From an uncultured Blautia sp. (GTDB lineage Bacteria > Bacillota > Clostridia > Lachnospirales > Lachnospiraceae), in the NCBI GenBank assembly GCA_934358405.1, contig CAKRKL010000041.1, positions 1-14,504 on the forward strand: a stretch of DNA of 14,504 bases, read 5' to 3'. The translations under genes and the position numbers were made by a program. The notes below the pieces were generated by a model. It was given only the letters and a program-made list of their open reading frames with translations. It searched no databases and was not told the origin of the DNA. This document shows, piece after piece, positions 13,065 through 14,504 of this stretch; position 1 is the first letter of the stretch; every line of letters begins with the position of its first letter.

Positions 13065-14504
13065 ATGAAAAAAGGCGAGATTTATGACGGCGTTATTGAG
13101 AAGGTTGATTTCCCTAACCGGGGATGTGTGAATATAGATGGAGAAAGAGTAATTGTGAAGAACGGGATTCCCGGACAGAAGGTTCGTTTCATGATTAATA
13201 AGAAACGTTCCGGCAGAGCGGAGGGAAGGCTTCTTGAGGTCTTGGAAAAATCACCTCTTGAGGTTCGTAAACCTGTATGCAGTATTTTTCCTGCCTGTGG
13301 TGGCTGTATGTATCAGACGATGTCTTATGAAGAGCAGCTGAAGATGAAGGAAAATCAGGTGAAAGGCCTTCTTCAGGCAGCTGTTGGAGAAGATGTGGAT
13401 CTTCATTGGGAGGGAATTCACGGAAGCCCGGTGGAATTTGGATACCGCAACAAGATGGAATTTTCATTTGGAGATGAATTTAAGGACGGACCGCTGTCTC
13501 TTGGTCTTCATAAGAAGGGAAGCACCTATGACGTACTGACTGCTTCTGACTGTAAGCTAGTACACCCGGATATGACTGCGATTCTTTCCTGTGTATTGGA
13601 TTTTTTTACAGAGCTGGGGGCTGTACATTATAAGAAAATGCAGCACACCGGTTATTTGCGTCACCTGCTTCTTAGAAGAGGGGTGACCACAGGTGAAATT
13701 CTGGTGCATGTGATTACCACAAGTCAGGCTCAATATGATTATGCACCTCTTGTTTCCAGATTGCTTTCTCTTCCACTTGAAGGGAAGATTGTGGGAATCA
13801 TGCATATTATCAATGATTCTTTGTCAGATGTGGTACAAAGCGATGAAACACAGCTTCTTTACGGACAGGACTATTTTTATGAAAATCTTCTGGGGCTGCG
13901 ATTTAAGATCAGCACATTTTCCTTCTTCCAGCCAAATTCCCTGGCAGCAGAGGTTCTGTATTCCATTGTGCGTGACTATATTGGAGATACCAGGGATAAA
14001 GAGGTGTTTGATCTTTACAGCGGTACGGGAACCATTGCCCAGCTTCTTGCTTCTGTAGCAAAAGAAGTGATTGGTGTGGAAATTATTGAGGAGGCTGTAG
14101 AAGCAGCAAAAGTAAATGCAGCTCTTAATGGTCTTACTAATTGCCGCTTTATTGCCGGAGATGTGCTGAAAGTATTAGATGAGCTTGTCGAAAAGCCGGA
14201 TATGATCATCCTGGATCCTCCCCGTGATGGAATCCATCCCAAGGCATTGCCGAAGATACTGGCCTATGGGGTAGAGAATATCGTATATATTTCCTGCAAG
14301 CCAACCAGCCTTGCACGTGATCTTCCTGCATTTCTGGAAGCAGGATACGAGATTCAGCGTACCTGCAGTGTTGATCAGTTTTGCGGAACGGTGCATGTGG
14401 AGACGGTATGCTTATTGTCCAAACTCCATGAAGCGAAGCATCATGTGAATGTGAAACTAGATATGGATGAGATGGATTTGACAGCTGCGGAGAGCAAGGC
14501 AACC
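13065..14504 (+). CDS. rlmD: 23S rRNA (uracil-5-)-methyltransferase RlmD/RumA family, 3' end beyond window
   Basis: The enzyme methylates C5 of a uridine in 23S rRNA (U1939 in E. coli; Gram-positive RlmCD can also modify U747) using S-adenosylmethionine. The open frame runs 480 codons to the window edge without a stop. It begins with a TRAM-like RNA-binding domain (about 1-60). A 4Fe-4S cluster set follows at Cys72, Cys78, Cys81 and Cys163. The SAM-binding motif is DLYSGTGT at 316-323, with DPPRDG at 384-389. The catalytic nucleophile is Cys411 in YISCKPTSLARDL, and the base glutamate is Glu446 in HVETV. GGAGG at 13056-13060 sets the start. After HVETVCLLSKL the protein continues at least 27 residues (HEAKHHVNVKLDMDEMDLTAAESKAT), past where the enzyme normally ends, pointing to the C-terminal extension seen in clostridial homologues. 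Confidence 0.93.
   Translation, partial: MKKGEIYDGVIEKVDFPNRGCVNIDGERVIVKNGIPGQKVRFMINKKRSGRAEGRLLEVLEKSPLEVRKPVCSIFPACGGCMYQTMSYEEQLKMKENQVKGLLQAAVGEDVDLHWEGIHGSPVEFGYRNKMEFSFGDEFKDGPLSLGLHKKGSTYDVLTASDCKLVHPDMTAILSCVLDFFTELGAVHYKKMQHTGYLRHLLLRRGVTTGEILVHVITTSQAQYDYAPLVSRLLSLPLEGKIVGIMHIINDSLSDVVQSDETQLLYGQDYFYENLLGLRFKISTFSFFQPNSLAAEVLYSIVRDYIGDTRDKEVFDLYSGTGTIAQLLASVAKEVIGVEIIEEAVEAAKVNAALNGLTNCRFIAGDVLKVLDELVEKPDMIILDPPRDGIHPKALPKILAYGVENIVYISCKPTSLARDLPAFLEAGYEIQRTCSVDQFCGTVHVETVCLLSKLHEAKHHVNVKLDMDEMDLTAAESKAT

Noticed and set aside
1..14504. CRISPR arrays, tRNA or rRNA genes, insertion sequences, toxin-antitoxin or defence modules
   Set aside because: No regularly spaced repeats, cloverleaf, rRNA-like blocks, transposase motifs or defence-family signatures were seen on either strand.

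Overview
This window reads as ordinary chromosomal DNA from a low-to-moderate GC anaerobic Firmicute, most likely a Lachnospiraceae member (Blautia/Ruminococcus/Dorea-like). The evidence is near-consensus AGGAGG ribosome sites, TTGnnn-N17-TATAAT promoters, intrinsic terminators with T-runs, and family-level recognition of DUF4364, DUF1836, YerC, a cytidylate-kinase-like protein and a clostridial-type RlmD. The genus is an inference. No rRNA, tRNA, CRISPR array, transposase or phage gene was seen.

Layout. (1) 176-4275, plus strand: livH-livM-livG-livF, the two permeases and two ATPases of a branched-chain amino acid ABC importer, followed 21 bases later by a cytidylate-kinase-like gene and a terminator. 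The substrate-binding protein gene is not in the window and may lie upstream. A ~95-base imperfect inverted repeat sits just ahead of livH. (2) 4408-5100: a membrane-anchored NodB-type polysaccharide deacetylase. (3) 5130-6522: rarA, an AAA+ ATPase of stalled replication forks, behind its own strong promoter. (4) 6529-8739, minus strand: a three-gene operon (YesL-like membrane protein, TIGR01212 radical SAM protein, DUF4364 winged-helix protein) with overlapping or 2-base junctions. It converges on rarA at a shared hairpin. (5) 8814-9353, plus strand: the TrpR-like regulator yerC, transcribed divergently from the YesL operon. (6) 9363-10064, minus strand: a DUF1836 putative DNA-binding protein, divergent from (7) 10152-12490, pcrA helicase. 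(8) 12528-12882: a small acidic single-span membrane protein. (9) 13065 to the window end: rlmD, a 23S rRNA m5U methyltransferase, cut off at its 3' end and already extending beyond the usual end of the catalytic fold.

The genes do not form one pathway. They are nutrient import, envelope modification, replication-fork maintenance and repair (rarA, pcrA), rRNA modification and several small regulators.

No clearly new multi-gene system was found. The most interesting structure is regulatory. Perfect or near-perfect palindromes lie inside the 17-base spacers of the yerC and DUF1836 promoters and just downstream of the YesL operon promoter. Other points are a strong leader hairpin ahead of yerC, stem-loops at the predicted 5' ends of the pcrA and small-protein transcripts, the inverted-repeat element upstream of livH, and the RlmD C-terminal extension.
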